A stretch of 64,000 nt of DNA from SMYC01 sp965262245 (GTDB lineage Bacteria; Acidobacteriota; Vicinamibacteria; Marinacidobacterales; SMYC01), in assembly GCA_965262245.1 (NCBI GenBank), contig OZ253507.1, positions 9,486,001-9,550,000 on the forward strand. The letters are read 5' to 3'. The position numbers and the translations under genes were made by a program. Shown here piece by piece: positions 61,240 through 64,000 of this stretch (positions within the stretch are counted from its first letter, which is position 1; each line of letters starts with the position of its first letter). The notes below the pieces were generated by a model. The model did no database searches, was not told where the DNA came from, and saw nothing but the letters and a program-made list of their open reading frames with translations.

Positions 61240-62015
61240 CCGAACGTCACCGTTGGCCCCGCACGCTTGGTGCTGTGGCAGGTCGAAGCTTGATTCGGAT
61301 CGCGTCGGTCGGCGTCCCATCAAAACGGCGCGCCGACTGGGTCGAGGAATGGGAGTCCGAGCTATGGCACCTTCTCGCGGCAGAGGGCGGTCCCTCCGTG
61401 TTCAGTTTCTGCCGGGGAGCCGTGCGACACGCTCTCTGGGAGCACCGCGCAGCGCCGGCGGCGAAGAGCGCGAATAGGCGTTCAGGATCGATGAGCGCCT
61501 TGGTTCAGGATATCCGATACACGCTGCGCTCGTTCCAGACAGTGCCGAGCTTCTTCGTTATAGCCGTTTTGACCCTCGCCATAGGGATCGGCGCCAACTA
61601 CCGCAATCTTCAGCGTGGTGGACGGTGTATTGCTGCGCAGCCTCCCCTACAAGGACCCGTCACAACTCGTCGTGCTGGGCACGGTCTACGAGAACACCGA
61701 TCGCTTCCGCGGAATGACCTCCACTTCCGCTCCGAACTTTCAGGACTGGCACGAGCGAACCACGTCGTTCGAATCGATGGGGGCAGTAATGAACTGGCAG
61801 TCGTTCGCTCTCTACGGTGGTCGCGAGCCCGAGCGTGTGCGCGTCGCCGACGTCTCTTCGAGCTGTTCTCGATCCTAGGGATCGGGCCGACTTTCGGCCG
61901 CAACTTTGGCGGGGATGAAAGCATCCTCGGCCGGACGATCACGGACGCGGAGAAGACGTTCACGGTCGTCGGCATCATGCCAGCCGACTTGAAGCGACGT
62001 TGCCATAGCGCATGG
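61236..62015 (+). pseudogene. ADOP-type MacB-like permease, degenerate
   Basis: The N-terminal PadR-linked part (RADWVEEWESELWHL, SALVQDIRYTLRSFQTVPSF, TLAIGIGAN) shifts frame near 61597 into FSVVDGVLLRSLPYKDPSQL and SAPNFQDWHERTTSFESMGA, then shifts back near 61860 to FSILGIGPTFGRNFGGDE. About 25 residues are deleted before SILGRTITDAEKTFTVVGIM. Homology ends near 62015, less than half way through the usual 800 residues. The export system is lost; only its regulator remains. Confidence 0.85.
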
Positions 62016-62154
62016 CTCAGAATCGCGACAGGCTCGCTTCCCAGCTCGTATTCCTCGGGTGCGAAGGCTTAAAATCGCCGACGCTCCTGAATCCGCGCTC
62101 CGCGTCGACCCGGCGCCATCTCTCAGGCGTTGAACCTCGTTTCGTCGTTGCTTG

Positions 62155-62406
62155 GCGTTGCGTACGCCTCTGATGAAAAAACGCACGGCGCTGTTGCGCA
62201 AACTTAAAGGCGTGTTCCGTCGCTATCGCTCCCAGCCTACTGGGGCGTTGATCGAAAAGATCAATCCCATCCTACGCGGCTGGGTGAATTACTTCGCCGT
62301 CGGACACTCGAGCCGGTGCTTTGCGTTTATTCGACTCTGGGTAGCAAAGAAGCTTCGGAGACATCTGGAGCGCGCCCGACAGCGCAAAGGCTTCGGTTGG
62401 AAGCGA
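62155..62406 (+). pseudogene. Group II intron maturase, C-terminal fragment
   Basis: LKGVFRRYRSQPTGALIEKI, NPILRGWVNYFAVGHSSRCF, VAKKLRRHLERARQRKGFGW and KRWS are the maturase (GIIM) domain of bacterial group II intron reverse transcriptases. The reverse transcriptase domain is missing upstream, and after KRWS the sequence changes to an acetyltransferase tail. No domain V follows. Confidence 0.8.
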
Positions 62407-62555
62407 TGGAGTCAGTCGACGCTATCGATGATGCCGCCAGACGGTTCTACGACAAGTTTAGTTTCACATCGCTGCTCGACGACCGCAATCACCTCTTCCT
62501 TTCCATGAGAGCGGTCCGAGCACTCGGACTTCCCCCTCTCAGAGATGAGCCATAG
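62407..62555 (+). pseudogene. GNAT acetyltransferase (TacT-like toxin) C-terminal remnant
   Basis: The frame VDAIDDAARRFYDKFSFTSL, LDDRNHLFLSMRAVRAL matches the end of GNAT toxins of DUF1778-linked toxin-antitoxin modules (usual pattern A-DD-A-FY--FGF----LFLPM). Only about 45 residues remain and no antitoxin gene is visible. Confidence 0.5.
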
Positions 62556-62701
62556 AATAGCGGATCATCCTGGCCTGCGCCTCTGCCTGACTGAGCACTT
62601 CGTCGAGCCGGGCGGGAGAACGATCTTACCCGACTCGGAAATTTCGAACTTTCCGTGACCGAACTTCCCTTCCTGAATTGTTCAGCCAGATTGACCCCCG
62701 T

Positions 62702-62723
62702 CGTGTCCAAAAATACGAACGAG
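62702..62723. repeat. 22-bp repeat, left arm of inverted pair
   Basis: CGTGTCCAAAAATACGAACG at 62702 recurs inverted at 63043-63064 (CGTATCCAAAAATACGAACG when reversed), one mismatch. The pair encloses 319 bp without an intact gene. Confidence 0.65.
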
Positions 62724-62799
62724 ACCAAGACCCTCGTCAACGGGGGCATTTTGATAGACGCGTCTCCGCTTTGATTGGCAACGCAAGGTAGAATCCGTC

Positions 62800-62910
62800 A
62801 TGAGCGCGCCTATCCAACCCTGGACACTCCTCGTCGTCGCCGTCGCCGGTTGGATCCATCGCAAACGATTGGGCGGCATGCTCAACTACTACTACCGCGA
62901 AGCCGCATAA
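62800..62910 (+). pseudogene. Possible transposase N-terminal fragment
   Basis: ATG 62800 opens a frame SAPIQPWTLLVVAVAGWIHR followed by NYYYREAA and a stop. Its start resembles the N-termini of some integrase-core transposases. It is too short to assign firmly. Confidence 0.25.
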
Positions 62911-63042
62911 CAACTCGGTGCGAGTCATTCAGCGGATGACCCGGGAGCGGAGGTCAAGTTGGCGAATCGCCTCTCGCGAGCCAGGCGCCGATCGATAGTT
63001 TTTCCGGGCGACAAAAACGCCTTCGGGAATGACGCTTTTCGG

Positions 63043-63064
63043 CTCGTTCGTATTTTTGGATACG
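63043..63064. repeat. 22-bp repeat, right arm of inverted pair
   Basis: Inverted copy of 62702-62723 with one mismatch. Confidence 0.65.
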
Positions 63065-63203
63065 ACGCTGTAGTTAAAAGCGATTCCGAAATCGGAAGGA
63101 TTGGAGCCACTTCGCCGACACGGTGCGCGCGCGAACGCTCCGGCCGTGAGTCGGACAGCCGTGGGACCAACCTCCGCTGGAATAATTTAGACCGCAGGCG
63201 GAG

Positions 63204-64000
63204 TTAACGGGCCTCGCGGACTTCTCGCGCTTGAATCTCCGCTCCCTCGGGGAGCCCGGCGCCCGCACGATCCGCGCGGCGGCGCCATCGATCCAGGAGG
63301 GTGGTCAAAGCACCGGAGAGCGAGTCCAGGCTGTGATAGGTCACGGGCACGACGACGAGCGTCAGGACGGTCGCGACCGTCAAACCGAAGATCACAGCCA
63401 CACCCATCGGTGACCACCACTGAGAGGACTGGCCTCCGGGGCTCACCGTTGCGCGGAAAAAGTCGATATTGATCCCGAGCGTCAGGGGGATGAGCCCGAG
63501 AACGGTCGTGACCGCCGTGAGCAGCACCGGCCGGAGGCGGATGATCCCGGCTTCGATCACGGCCTTGGTCTTCTCCATCCCGCTCTCACGGAGTTGACGG
63601 ATGAAATCACACAGCACGATCGCGTTATTGACCACGATGCCCGCGAGCGAGATTACGCCGATCCCCGTCATGATGATGCCGAACGGCGTCGCCGTAATGA
63701 TCAAGCCCCACAAAACTCCGATGAGCGACAGAAGCACGGAGACCATTATCGTGATCGGCAGGATGAGGGAGTCGAACTGCGTCACGAGCACGAGCGAAAT
63801 GAGCAGCACCGCAATCACGAAAGCTCTTTGAAGAAAGGCCTGGGATTCTTGCTCGTCCTGATTCGAGCCCGCGAAGGACCAGCGGTAGCCCGGAGGAAAG
63901 TCGATCGTCTCGAGCCGTGCCGCGACTTTTTACCGCACGGAATCTTCCGTCCGTCCCGGGGCGCGCACGACGTCTCCATCGATGGTGACGACGCGCTTCA
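63204..64000 (-). pseudogene. RND efflux permease, C-terminal part, in-frame TAA
   Basis: Runs off the right edge. Membrane segments of the C-terminal half of a CusA/AcrB-type pump: VIAVLLISLVLVTQFDSLIL, TGIGVISLAGIVVNNAIVLC, GIIRLRPVLLTAVTTVLGLI and PMGVAVIFGLTVATVLTLVV. Upstream, periplasmic sequence (RVVTIDGDVVRAPGRTEDSV, ARLETIDFPPGYRWSFAG) is in the same frame but interrupted by TAA (63930-63932) where CAA (Gln) would fit, a single C-to-T change. The full gene would be about 1,050 residues. Confidence 0.85.

Noticed and set aside
62489..62749. 86-residue minus-strand protein
   Set aside because: No family, no ribosome site, and it spans the junction of unrelated remnants.

Overview
This is a high-GC bacterial chromosome segment, most likely from Acidobacteriota. 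The main evidence is a PadR regulator that overlaps (ATGA) an ADOP-type (duplicated orphan) MacB-like permease, plus remnants of a second PadR and a second ADOP-type permease. Supporting evidence is the gene order dnaX-ybaB-recR-mglB-mglA, many exported hydrolases, and a TamB/Omp85/SurA-like operon. The assignment is an inference; no 16S gene is present. There are no rRNA genes, prophage or CRISPR array. RNA genes are tRNA-Asn(GUU), tRNA-Ser(GGA), a small SRP RNA and the 3' end of a group II intron.

Housekeeping core. A long minus-strand run (31.8 to 16.1 kb) carries hslV-hslU, a proline-rich fibronectin-type lipoprotein, transaldolase, an acyl-CoA carboxylase set (carboxyltransferase, biotin carboxylase, biotin carrier, with a 9-bp tandem repeat between the last two), TamB, a seven-POTRA Omp85 protein and a SurA-like chaperone. 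A second minus-strand block (56.2 to 49.3 kb) holds tRNA-Ser, SRP RNA, dnaX, ybaB, recR, a roadblock protein (MglB), the MglA GTPase and tRNA-Asn. Plus-strand islands encode a two-component system, polyprenyl-phosphate glycosyltransferases with asparagine synthetase, and a sigma/anti-sigma pair. Exported proteins of unknown or hydrolytic role (creatininase, formamidase, serine hydrolase, Omp85 barrel, AIM24-like) fill 33 to 44 kb.

Mobile layer. At least ten transposable elements or remnants are present, and several have exact boundaries that I could read. (1) A 2,976-bp IS1595-family transporter element (1648-4623) carries a DNA methyltransferase-HNH fusion, a coupled pair of small proteins and a small conserved ORF antisense to its transposase. 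(2) A second IS1595-type element (44077-47208) has the mirror-image layout and sits inside an older ISKra4 transposase gene; it has itself been hit by an IS256-type element. (3) A 2,670-bp ISKra4-type element (49977-52646) carries a DruA/DUF4338 gene coupled to its transposase and splits mglA. (4) An IS1634 element (34533-36745) splits a glycerate 2-kinase gene. (5) An IS1182 element (59151-60659) has cut an ADOP permease. IS91, IS5, IS3-like, tyrosine recombinase and group II intron fragments complete the set.

Decay. Many host genes are broken by IS insertion, single-base frameshifts (membrane protein, response regulator, GYF/AIM24 protein, mglA, glycerate kinase) or in-frame stops (GT39 transferase, RND pump, possibly asnB) that could each come from one C-to-T change. 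This fits either a lineage undergoing IS expansion and gene loss (for example host-associated) or a draft assembly with residual base errors; the sequence alone cannot separate these for the single-base events. The IS insertions with target duplications are real biology.
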